A DNA stretch of 64,000 nt. It comes from Coptis chinensis. Its lineage: Eukaryota; Streptophyta; Magnoliopsida; Ranunculales; Ranunculaceae. The notes under the pieces are model-generated. The model saw only the letters and a program-made list of their open reading frames with translations. It ran no database searches and was not told where the DNA came from. Where the stretch lies: contig CM027384.1 in assembly GCA_015680905.1 (NCBI GenBank), positions 66,533,001 to 66,597,000 of the forward strand, written 5' to 3'. Made by a program: the position numbers and the translations under genes. Shown in pieces: positions 35,722 through 46,283 of this stretch. How positions within the stretch are numbered: position 1 is the first letter of the stretch; each line of letters begins with the position of its first letter.

Positions 35722-37239
35722 GGTCCAAGGTACTGAATTTCTTTGACGTTAAAGAGATTGACAACTTATACACTTTATTACATTTAAAGATAAAGTGACT
35801 GAAAGAAAAAATCTTGTGTATCCACATACTTTGGCCTAAAAAGAGTAACAGACCCTTGGACATGATGACCTCCTCCATAGACACCACATGCCCTCAAACT
35901 CCCTCTAATTCATTGAACAAGGACAAACCAAATAGACTTCCTAAAATCAGATGAAGGTGCATTAAACCCATACAAAAAGGCCAATGGCTAAGGGTGAGAG
36001 TAACCAAGTCACCATCCGAGAGATACAGAAGGACAACAATTAATGATCGTTTTATTAATATCCTATTATAAAGATTATCGTCATCGATGGTCAATATCTC
36101 CTAAAAGAGGCAAACACAGTAAGGAAGAAATTTTTGAAAGGGATCTTGGGGCACTAAATTCACTGCCTCGGGAAATTAGGAACGACCCTATGGCTAAGAC
36201 GGCATGGGATTTGAGAACGAAGAGCATAATACCATGACCTGGGGGGGAAATTCCATTTCTTGTCGATAGACCACGCTTGTCTCTCTCTGGTCTCACTAAG
36301 GAACAGCATTCAGGTTTACATGAGGGTAATAACTATCACTATATTCCTGCAATAGGAGAGGGTACCTTGAATGCCTAAATCCCCAAGGATAGTACCTTCA
36401 TCTTCCCGCATGAAAAGTTGAAAACACAACCAGGCTATTTTTTTTTTTTTAAAGTAGAGGGAATAAAATCTTAGGAAGACCATGAAGAAAGGTTTATCCT
36501 CAATCGTTCAATCCAAAGCCAAAAGTGGGCTTGCCATTTCAAATCAGATTAATTTATAACAGATTCCAAACCCCGCACCCATAAGGCGAGGTCACTGGGC
36601 CACCCAAACTGACTCTTCCAAAATCTAAAGATAATTACCTCCTCCACAGACACACACTCTCCTCCGCAAACCTCCAGAACCATCTTCAGGCAATGATGAA
36701 TTTAATCTTTTAAGGCCTAAATTCACTTCTTGCTTGGAAAGTCTCACTCTCTCTCTCACACACATACACACACAGAGAAACAGTGGCACATACATAGAGA
36801 TATATATGTATCAGTAAAAAGAGCGATACCTACATTGACTGACTGAAACATTAGAGACAAAAAAAGGACATTAGTCAGATGTAAATAATAGAATGGGTCT
36901 ACCTTCTTTTAATAGAAAGCAAATTTCCAATCACTCCAGTTTCTCAATGTATTTCTTGACAACTAAGTCCACATAAAATAAAACCCATAGTATGATCCAT
37001 AAAAGAAGACAAAGATAACTTTGGGAGAGAGGACAGGCTGCCTCAGAGACTGAATACCCTGCTAAGGACAGGCTGTCCACGACGACAGTTGAAGAGTCAC
37101 TTTTAGGAGGACATCAGAGAGATAGATAAGAAAACAAAGAAAGCGTTTAATAACCTCCACATATCAGAGTTTGGAAAAACCATGGGGTCATCAGATAACT
37201 GGGAAACTAACAGAATAGTATCTGAGAAAGTGACAAACG
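35722..37239. other. VPS50 intron, no gene recognised
   Basis: Several short ORFs on both strands have no recognisable domains. Some text (35,800-36,300) may be degenerate LINE sequence. Confidence 0.35.
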
Positions 37240-37562
37240 TTTTTCCTAAGTCACATTGACACGGATCGTGTGTCGATTGTCCGACACAGGACCTATATGA
37301 AGTAGGACACGGGGACACAGCTGATTAAAAAAAAACTATTAATATTCTTTAGTTACACAATTAATTCTTGGCCTCAAGACCTTACGATCTGCTCCTTACA
37401 GACAAATAAATATGAAAATGGCATATCATGGAGTTGTAACTATGTTAAAAGATTATTTTCTTAATCTTTTTTTAACAGTATAGAAGAAGCCCTAGTTTGA
37501 AGTGGTATGCACAACATGTCGAAACGGATTTTTTAAAAAAAATATGAAGTGTCTGTGTTACT
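37240..37562. repeat. Dispersed ~350-bp repeat, copy 2
   Basis: Second copy of the family at 23,590-23,940, with the same block order and orientation. Ends near AATATGAAGTGTCTGTG. Confidence 0.7.
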
Positions 37563-37834
37563 TGGCTTTTTCCAATCAGGAATAATCATTTTTAATCAGT
37601 TCAAACTACAAAAATTCAGGCCCAAAGATCATAAGATAATAAATGTAAATACGCAGATTAAGGAGGAAAAAAGGAATAACTACACATCTTGATGGTCTAA
37701 CCTTCGTATCATGTTGAAAGCTCATGATTGTATAGTAAGAACACATCAACTTGAATAAGACACCCAGTGTTCTTAACAAACACTGCCTATACTGTGATTC
37801 AGGTATCTGAAGGCAGAGATCGCTGTAGGTAAGT

Positions 37835-39382
37835 CTGAAAAAAGTATGCAATAGACATATTAATATTATGCTATCAACAGAACATCAATATTGCACTGGC
37901 AATAGAATCTAAAATAGAACTAAGAACTATTATCTATCAACTAAGAATGAAGCTGAAACATTTCAACTATTATCATGAATAACTACGGCAAGCTTAAAAA
38001 AAGATCAAAAGCAATTCTGGGAGCAATGATGTAATCAATTGTCATTAACTGTGAAGCTATCGGGGAACAAGAAGCATGTCTTGATTGGATATTCTCAATT
38101 TAAAGAATACAAGAAAAGTTTGTGATTTTAGATAATCTTGTTTTCCCTCTAAATAGAATTTAAAGTTGAATACTATCGAACTTTAGCATCTTTAGCATCC
38201 TTCTTTTTCTACTTGTTCGAAGAAACTTATATCATGATTCTTTTACTGTTCTCAACTCCTACAGACAATCGGTGATGAACCAGGAGACTTCCCCTAACAA
38301 TGTCTATTTGCAATTATACCCGAAATCGATTTGACACTTAAAATTGTTTACATTGATAAATTCTGAAAGAGTTGCCATGTTTTCAAATCTTTGAATAATT
38401 TCTTAAGAATGGCATACCTATTTTTGACAAATAATAAGAATTTTAAGGATGGTACACCTTTAAGTGGTGATATACTAAGAACTTATAGTGAACAGACATT
38501 AATTGGTCACTTTCAAGCCATGATTTGGTGAAATCACGGCATTGAGACCCCAGAGATCTAAACAGATGCAAGAATGTTACAAGATGTTAGGGTACAGTGT
38601 CATCCGAAATATGGAGCTGCTGGAAGGTCATTTGGAGGTTGGTCAGGGTGATGGGTGTCTGGTGTCCTGATTCAGGTTGACTTTTTGGTTTCAATTGTTG
38701 TTTTGGGTCTTTTCGTTTATTTATGCATGGCTGGTAGTCTGGTGCCTTAGAGGGTATCCAGTATTTATTTGGACTAATTATCTGTATGCATGGGTTGGTC
38801 TAAGCATATTATCTGTATGTTATCAGGATAGGATGTTGGTCCTAGGATGCAGGGGAGGTTGGTCTAAGCATAAGCTTCTTGCTAGTGGGCTTAGTGTTGA
38901 TGTAAGCATACATTTGGCTACACAAATAATATATTTCTCATGTATCATGAAAAAAAAAAAATACTTTGAGGTATAAAATCCATTACCTACTCTTCTGCAT
39001 GTTGGGTAACCCTTCTCCCTGTCACAATTAATTAGCAGATCAGAAAGTAAGCCTTTTACAAATAAATAAATATATAAATTAATAAATAAGGAATTACTTT
39101 TAGAAAATAAAGGAAAAGAAAAATAAATAACAAAAATAAAGCATGTCCGACAAAGGCAATATAACAAAAATTGACGATGATGATCAACATGGTCAAGACA
39201 CAACTCAGGAGAATCAGATCACAGAGAGTATAAAATTCAACAAATGGGAAAACCCAGTAATAAAAGGAAAAGGGGTGTGGGTGGGGGTGGTGGTGGTGGT
39301 GGTGGGGATGTGTTGAAGAGAAAATTGTGCAATAAGTCTAGGTTTGGCACATAGAAACAGCTACTAAGTCAACAATATATAC
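37835..39382. other. VPS50 intron with simple repeat
   Basis: Non-coding. Holds a (GGT)n microsatellite at 39,276-39,312. The plus-strand ORF at 38,677-38,976 is hydrophobic but matches nothing recognised. Confidence 0.4.
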
Positions 39383-40272
39383 CTCTTGCAAAATATTCTT
39401 CAAAACAGAATGAGTTTCTGAGAGAACTTCCTGCATAAAAAGCTCTGTATCTTTTCAGCAAGACCGGTGATATCACCAATTAATGCATATGCATCCACCA
39501 CCTATAAAAATAATTGTAACAATTTATACTATTAAGCGTAAAACTGGTAAGCAATTAACTCAGTCAGCTTCCTTAACAAAAAAGAAAAAAAAAAGGGACT
39601 GAGATACCCGGGGTTCAATCGAAGCGCCAATGCTTATACCACTATTAAGATGTCAGGATCTGGTCAGAAGGACTCCTGGGTTTCATAGTATTTGACCCTT
39701 CACTTCATGAGCTAAGTTTTCTTGGCCTCAAATTGGCTTCTTACCCGTAATTGCATAGTTAAGTTTTTAAAAGTACTTCCAAAGTCTCAATCCAATATAG
39801 TGAAGAATGTTGACCCATTAAATGCCGGTATTGTGTGATTGGTGGAAATGTATTTATGCATTCCTTCACTATAAGTTTCCCATGGGAATTCTTCCAACCA
39901 ATCAAACAAAGCCTAAGATTAACGTTTAAGCCTCAAATATTATATTTAAGACAAATTATTGCATTAAAATGAGAGCACTTCCAAATTACACTGAAGGAGG
40001 AAAAAGTGCAGAACATGCAAGGGGAGAGTGGATTTTAGCTATTACAGTGGTTTTACCTATGAGACTATGACCTATCAAAACATATTGGGTTAATTTGAGA
40101 TACCCCCTGTTTTTAAAATCAAAGAGATACCACCCTGGTTAAACCCATCTATCGGTTTAGTAACAGAGAAAAACTTGCAATGACTATTATACCCTTGACC
40201 CTTTTTATTAGATTTTCACCATGGCTTCACTATTCCACATCATACTGGAGTCGCCACATCAGCGCTATCTCT

Positions 40273-40640
40273 TTAGCAAAAAGTGTAGCACCCACTAGTG
40301 ATACCCATCCAAAGAGTGATACGAAGAAACTTCACCGACTTCTTAATCAACCATTTTCTCTCTCCCTCCCCATACTTATCCACCACCACCTTTCTCCACA
40401 AATGTTCCTCTTCCGCACACCTCCAAAGACACTTACCCAACAAGGCTAAGTTTGTAACAAGAACAAAACAAATAGAACCCAAATCACCACCTTCTTTAGA
40501 AAGGCACACTCTATCCCTCCTGTTAAAGAGAATCTTCGACTTGTCTCCTTCACCACCCCATAAAAATCTGCTAAACAACTTTTACAATGCTTCACCACTC
40601 CCAAAACAAAATAGGAATAATGAGAGATAACATTGTTAAA
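40273..40640 (-). mobile_element. L1-type LINE reverse-transcriptase fragment
   Basis: Minus-strand peptides FLWGGEGDKSKILF, LLGKCLWRCAEEEHLWRK and VVVDKYGEGERKW match the region downstream of the RT domain in plant L1 LINEs. Isolated fragment in a VPS50 intron, with no intact ORF. Confidence 0.8.
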
Positions 40641-40836
40641 TTCTAAAGGGACATCTTCAAGGGGATTTAAGGACTGAGCGCTGGCACAGTCACATGGCAA
40701 CCCGACCGATTTTTTAGGAAGTTTCTATTGTGTAAAAACCTTGTTATTTTCTTCTATATATTGAGTGATACAAGGTCGTATCCTCTTTTTTCTTCTCCAT
40801 TAACAATAATAAAATTTCCCCAATATATTTGATAGA

Positions 40837-40861
40837 TTTTTTTTTTTTTTTTTTTTTTTTT
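40837..40861 (-). repeat. Poly(A) tail remnant on the minus strand
   Basis: About 25 T residues on the plus strand, preceded on the minus side by AT-rich sequence. Consistent with the 3' tail of a LINE or SINE in minus orientation. Confidence 0.45.
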
Positions 40862-42129
40862 GATGAGGACTTCTTTTATAAATGACAAAGCACGCAATAT
40901 CCTGGGTTTAATTTACCAACTTTAACATAGATCCACACTAGAATTCTAGGACCCTTCTTCTCCATTTTAATCTATAAAAGATTCACAAGAACCTAAATAG
41001 TATAATTGATGTCTCCACAGCGTTAAAAACTCGAGGTTGGCACATGCATAATAACACCCAAGGTTTCATCATATATTCCCCTGCGACTGCAGATTGGACT
41101 CCTTAACTCCTCAGTATTTATTCCTTTTGATACAGTGCTAACAACCTATTTTTACTTCAAAGAATGGGGTAGGCAAGAAAAGCGTAACAATAAGGGCATT
41201 ATCTGTAACTCTTTGAGCCTTACAAAAAGTGGTATCAATTAGCTAAAGGATTATGAAGACAAAGCCAAGTATAAAGCAAGAATAACAGTAAAATCACAAA
41301 GAAATGGATTGAAATACTGACAGTCATATATTTATCTTCATTAAACTCCTGGCAGAGCTCCTGGTAAAGAGAGTCAAGCTTTTGAAATTAATGTTAAGCC
41401 AAACCTGCAGAAAAATTCAAAAATAGAATTTAAAAGAATTCGATTAAAATGTAATGAACCACGACCTCTATTATAAATAAATAAAACAAATAAACAATCA
41501 GGAGTGAGGCGATTTGCTGCTCAGAAAGGGCTAGGTGCCTCCTAGGTACTTTTTGTATGATTTTTTGGATATTCAATAAAATACATTTTTGACCAAAAAG
41601 AAAATACCAGTTAGGCAGACAAAATTCTATCTAGCATGAAGCCATTATCTATCTAAATAAACATGGCTGAAAAAGCCTCTTCCATCATAAGAAAATACAT
41701 GGATTTTTGAAAATGGAGTAATAGGACGGACATGCAATTATTGGGTGACTTTTCAATAAGCGGCTCAATTCTAGAGGATGTCACCTCTACACCACGACCC
41801 ATTTCTTGTATAGCTGAAAGCCCTGAAAAAGCTATCCAGCACCTGCAAATACCTGATAGAACCTGGAATGCCTTGCTAAAACAAATTGAGAAAAAAAACA
41901 CTCTTGACAAATACTGAAAAGAACATGTAAAACAATCTTAATGTGTATAGTAGCATACACAAAAGAAAGAGACACTCATTGGAAGGGGTGATGAAAAAGG
42001 AGAGGATACCATAACCCACCTTAAAGTAATTTCCCTCCTCCACATGTAGTCTCAAGTGAAACTTGCATATCCACTGCATGGCGAAGTTCTGTTAGAAATT
42101 GGGAAGCATGTCCTCGCAAATTCAATATT

Positions 42130-43454
42130 CTATCAAGCCAAAATTTATCAGATGATGAAGTTTCTTATGCGCACTAAACCATTCTACATGAAGATCCCAC
42201 AATGACTAAACAACTAACTTCAATACATCCAATGGTTGTAAAATGGACAAAGAGTTCCCAATGAATAGAGACTCACACTAGGAAGCATGCATATAAGCAG
42301 TAATAAAACATCGTAGAGATCACTAACATATTGAGGCCTTGAGATGTTGTGATAATTGATTAGCAATACATGAAGAAGGTCCACTAGTTTTTTGGGTCAT
42401 AGCAAAGGAAAATACTCTCCATGCTCTTTAAGCATAGTAAAACTAGAAGCATCACAAGAAGAGGATAATGGAAACCTTGAATACATTTCCATTAAGGAAC
42501 CAATTTGTATTAAGCAGCATTGTATACAAGGCCATCACCTAAAAAGAAAGGTCTAGTATTCTTTTAACAATTGTCAAAGGATAGATTTTTTAAAATCAAA
42601 GAGGCATATAACATAGTAGTAGAAAGAAAGAAAAACATCAAATCAGAACAGAGAGGTTCCTGATACATAATTCACCCCACCTAGCCACACAACAATCAAA
42701 CAAAACCTATCGAAATTCTAAACTTCTTAAAACACATTGGCCCACATGAAAAGTGATCCTCTAAATCTCTAACAGTTACAAAAACCTCCTAGTACTGCTG
42801 ATATGCCCAATCGATGTCATATATTACTTTTTTTTTTTTTTGCTCGGTAAAGTTGAAATCTCATTAAAAGTGAAAATGTCATATATTACTTTCAAGCCAT
42901 ATATCCAATGAAACTGTGAAGGGGACCAACTACAAAGGCGTTCTCCTGGTGAGCAAAATGGTTTATATGCTAAAAATATATTCAATGAAGTAGAAACCTT
43001 CATGGTGGAGAAAGGAGAAGGATGACTACTTTGGATGATTATGTAATGAACTTGGACTTAACAATGTTATGCTAAAAGAGATTACAATGTTAGTTTCCTT
43101 TTAAGCAAGCACTTCGGTTAAAGGAGGTTTAAACAGATCCGGATGATGCATTTCTTCGGTCGCGGATGATTCATTCATCTTCGCTAGAATCTTTAATTCC
43201 TCTACCATCTCAATGGCACTCTTGCAATGAACAGTAATGTAGTGGTGTAAACATGTGTTCATTGGGAGGGAAACAAATGTAGACTTGAAAATTTCAAATA
43301 ATTATTGGTTTTAGTTCCTACGGAAAAACAAATAACTTAATAAAAGACTATGAATCACCACGTAAATATTTTTTCTTCTAGGACAAGGAAACAGATACAA
43401 TATTTTGTTTCTTCAATGAGATCTTGTAATAGACTGTGACCTTAATGCACTTAC
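42130..43454. other. Breakpoint region between VPS50 and the ProRS fragment
   Basis: No exon of either gene could be recognised. Contains a minus-strand LINE-type 3' tail at about 42,828-42,868 (TTAATGAGATTTCAACTTTA, then CCGAGC and poly(A)). Confidence 0.45.
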
Positions 43455-44290
43455 TTGATTATTAGCCATGTCTTTTGGCCCAATCTCAATCCTTAAAGGA
43501 ACACCTTTTATTTCCCCTTTGTGAGTATTTACAACTAGGTGAATCTCTTCTATATCTTTCTCAAAGACGGACACCGGCATTGCTCAATGTTTCCACATTG
43601 GCGAGAGCACACATCAAAGATGACTTGCATATCCCGCCTTAAAGGAACAGAACCATAATAACTTGGATGGATGCCACTTTTAGGTGGAAGAACCAAACCT
43701 TTGTCATCACCATGAACCATCACCATGACTCCAATCACAGAAGTAAAGAGAATGAAACGAAAGTACATTATACTACTTTCTTTGGTTGGCGTGATAGCGA
43801 CAAGGACTTGCCAAACAAATTTATGTTTTTCAGATTTGTCAAATGCACATCTCGCCTCTTCATATACAAGAATGAATAAAATCCTACAAACTAAGGAAGG
43901 GAGATATAAATTACTTCGCTTAATGAATCAGGACTTCTATAAGTTCTATATTAAATGAACTCTTGATCCGGCGAAGAGTCTATTGGTTTTCACACTCAAA
44001 TTTTAACTATTCTAGGACAGTTGGAAAATATCAAGAGAAGTGCTTCTCATCCAATGCCTTTATAAAAATTTCACACGTAGATGGTTAACTCAAGATCTTG
44101 TTAAGTACCTAAAATTATGTGAAATAAAAATAACAAAAAGAAATTGTGTGAGAGTTACCGCTCGAAGTGTTTGCGCCGAGAATTTCCATCATACAAATTT
44201 TCTCAAGATCTCATTCTCGAAGGTTATCTCGAACATCTTGGCAAAATTCTGGCCCGAGGCAATGGGATGTTGCACCTTTGTATGCCATGA
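43455..44290 (-). pseudogene. Prolyl-tRNA synthetase fragment
   Basis: Prolyl-tRNA synthetase charges tRNA-Pro. Two minus-strand exon pieces remain. One at about 44,205-44,290 encodes GATSHCLG followed, after a one-base insertion, by NFAKMFEITFENE. The other at about 43,455-43,755 encodes IGVMVMVHGDDKGLVLPPK and, in shifted frames, DVCS..NVETLSNAG and IKGVPLRIEIGPKDMANNQ, ending at a GT donor. These cover the end of the catalytic domain and the start of the anticodon-binding domain. The N-terminal catalytic part and the C-terminal domain are absent. At least three frameshifts make it a pseudogene. Confidence 0.85.
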
Positions 44291-44830
44291 CCTACTTTTA
44301 TGGGAATAAATGCGCCAAAATATAATCGTAACGAGATGTTGGAAAGCTCATAGTTTATAGTAATCACTGGAAACAAGTAGATGAGTTACCGAAACTATCA
44401 CGAGTCACCTCAAGCGGTTGTTGTATAACTCATGAAAGGACCCATATCTTGTCCTTCATTAACAGTCTTAGAGTGGACTTGAGAAAATAGCAAAACTTTT
44501 TTTTTAACTCACCTAAAGCAAAAACAGGTTGAACATTTTATATTAGCTCAAGCAGAGAATAGAACAACTTGGCATAAGCAAATCATTTCAAGTGAAATGC
44601 TACTTAACAAACACCACTGCCCAAAACTTGGCGAGTATTTTAATATAATTAAACGATTTCAAACTATGTGTATGCGTAGAGTGTTATACAAGTCTGAGAA
44701 ATATAAATACCTGAAGTTTGAACCATTAGCTTATCTCCATAAGAAACAAACATAAAAAAATGAAGAAGAAGAAAGCACCTACTAATTAAGAAGCGAAACT
44801 GATGTTCATGAAGGGACCAAAGTCAAGTCC

Positions 44831-45083
44831 AGTGAACTCTGCACCGGAAGCAAAAACAAACGGCATTCCACTCTCTTTTGCAAGTGTCCGTGCAAAAAGT
44901 GTTTTACCTGTTCCAGGAGGACCAGAGAGAAGAACACCCTGTCCGAACAAACTGCACTTCTCTCTCGTAGTACTGCATAGGGTTTCCCATATAAATCATT
45001 AACTCGTCAAGAAGATCCCAAACATCACCGCCTAAAACTACTTCTTTGTACATGGATTTTGTTTCACCGGCATCTCCAACAGG
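44831..45083 (-). pseudogene. FTSH12-like AAA+ protease fragment
   Basis: A single exon piece begins after an ACACAG acceptor at 45,083. It encodes [38 protein letters not shown], then after a ~4-base insertion [20 protein letters not shown] (a Walker A ATP-binding loop) and [16 protein letters not shown]. This matches the plant chloroplast FTSH12/FTSHi group. Homology stops abruptly at about 44,831, in the middle of what should be coding sequence. Unrelated sequence with a stop follows. The protease domain and transmembrane part are missing. Confidence 0.83.
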
Positions 45084-45517
45084 CTGTGTAAAGATTGATA
45101 TCAATGTACGCAATGAATTTATAACAAGCGAAGTTCCAAAAGTATGTGAAACAAAATAAATCATTGATTTGATCCAAGATGATGAATCTGAGGGTTCTAA
45201 TCACAACTCCTCAAGCCTTAAGGGATATTAAGTGATTCACGAAAAATAGACGTTATAGACTACAAAATAGAAGGTATAGACAGAAAAATGGAAGGTACAA
45301 CATTTGTACATTTAGATTCCTTAGTAAAGTATGACATCAGATCGAGCTTAAGAATATTAATTTTTTCCTAAGTAGTCGACTTAGTTTGACCTTTCATGGT
45401 ACTAATGGTAGATACTTTTATATTCCAAAAAGGGCGGAGCTAAAAAAACAAACTAACAAAAAAGAAATCATTCGTTCGTGTAAAAGAGTGGAAAGTAAAC
45501 AACCTTAAAAATAATAC

Positions 45518-45698
45518 CTTGCCAATAAAAGCTGATGAACCACCAAGTCGTACGATCCCAACATCAACAATTCAACATTAACAGGTGCACCTCCTAGAGC
45601 CTTTTTAAATGTGGGGGATTCAGCCAATGAAATCCCACTAATAGTTGGGACAAAATCAATTAGCTTTTCCCGAAGCAAATGTCATATGCAGAAGCCAT
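45518..45698 (-). pseudogene. Fructokinase N-terminal exon fragment
   Basis: From a Met at 45,696-45,698 the minus strand reads [10 protein letters not shown]. It then shifts frame and continues [20 protein letters not shown] and [11 protein letters not shown], with a second shift before [15 protein letters not shown] and a GT donor at 45,517. This is the substrate-binding N-terminus of a pfkB-type fructokinase, which phosphorylates fructose. The ATP-binding remainder is absent. The exon ends in phase 0, and the next exon-like sequence downstream (FTSH12-like, 45,083) also starts in phase 0. Confidence 0.85.
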
Positions 45699-46283
45699 TC
45701 TTTCCTCTAAGCTAGTATTTAAGAAAGGAAACAAAGCTACATTCCAACATCTTAAGTAAAACAGCAATAAATAAAGAAGATAGTAAAATCTCAAGAAGAG
45801 TTTATCAAATAATTACCTCCTAATAAGAGAGAGCTGAGATGATACCTGGTAAGACCACCATGTTCCATTATTAAAGATTAAACCTACCTTTTTTCCCTCC
45901 CTCCTTTATCCGGACTTGGGACCGGCAATGCTAAGCAAAAAACTTGGCATTGGCGGAGTTTAAAGGTTTACCTAGAAGATGGTAATTTAAAATTCACTAG
46001 CACCACATAATACATTCAAAAAGACAAACTATCAATTGTCAAATAATATACAATTCAAATGACTTTCTTAGCCAGCAAAAGGGTACCACATAAACAACTA
46101 CAAATAATAATACCTAACGCTTCCTCGACCGCCAGTATATTAGTCTTCTCAACAACCACTACATTTTAAATTCGGGATCACTATAGATCAGCTCATCATC
46201 CATTGCCTGTTCACTATTCTTTGGTTCCAACTTCAAAGCACCGGGTTACGACCGATTCATTGGGAAGAATACAAGTTTTATCT
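45699..46283. other. Spacer between fructokinase fragment and TNP2 gene
   Basis: No coding sequence recognised. CACTACATTTTAAATTC near 46,157 resembles a CACTA terminus only in its first bases and lacks subterminal repeats, so it is not called as an end. Confidence 0.4.

Larger units (their letters stand above)
21507..42129 (-). pseudogene. VPS50: VPS50/syndetin homologue, 5'-truncated and frameshifted
   Basis: Syndetin (CCDC132) is the VPS50 subunit of the EARP endosomal recycling tether. About 18 exons can be followed on the minus strand: 42,129-42,020, 41,871-41,785, 41,404-41,322, 39,501-39,383, 37,834-37,702, 34,817-34,236, 33,246-32,697, 32,160-32,097, 32,020-31,920, 31,793-31,630, 29,856-29,732, 29,512-29,442, 25,865-25,803, 24,044-23,971, 22,458-22,338, 22,230-22,153, 21,770-21,709 and 21,620-21,507. 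Recognisable peptides include FSGLSAIQEMGRGVE, NLWQLTTSRISMFLSSSAV, SEDENEDLLADFIDEDSQLP, AQTGSSLCLLR and YLPETEYVHW. Frameshifts are visible in exons at about 41,390, 39,440, 33,205, 32,005, 29,845, 24,020, 22,395 and 21,730 (about 11 extra bases). The first ~200 residues are missing. Introns are large and full of transposon debris. Some exons, such as 34,236-34,817, remain clean. Confidence 0.9.

Noticed and set aside
21507-42129. Initial idea that the locus is VPS54 (GARP complex)
   Set aside because: The exon peptides (YVDRIANAKWELKDLGLEHN, LMDKYARLMQKLEI, FSGLSAIQEMGRGVE) fit syndetin/VPS50 rather than VPS54.
21507-42129. Frameshifts explained wholly by sequencing error
   Set aside because: VPS37, the 1-kb RNase H frame, the ENT exons and a 582-bp VPS50 exon in the same window are indel-free, and one change is about 11 bp. 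Polishing data would still be decisive.
46150-46175. CACTACATTTTAAATTC as the left end of the CACTA element
   Set aside because: Similarity to the right terminus ends after CACTACA and no subterminal repeat words follow.
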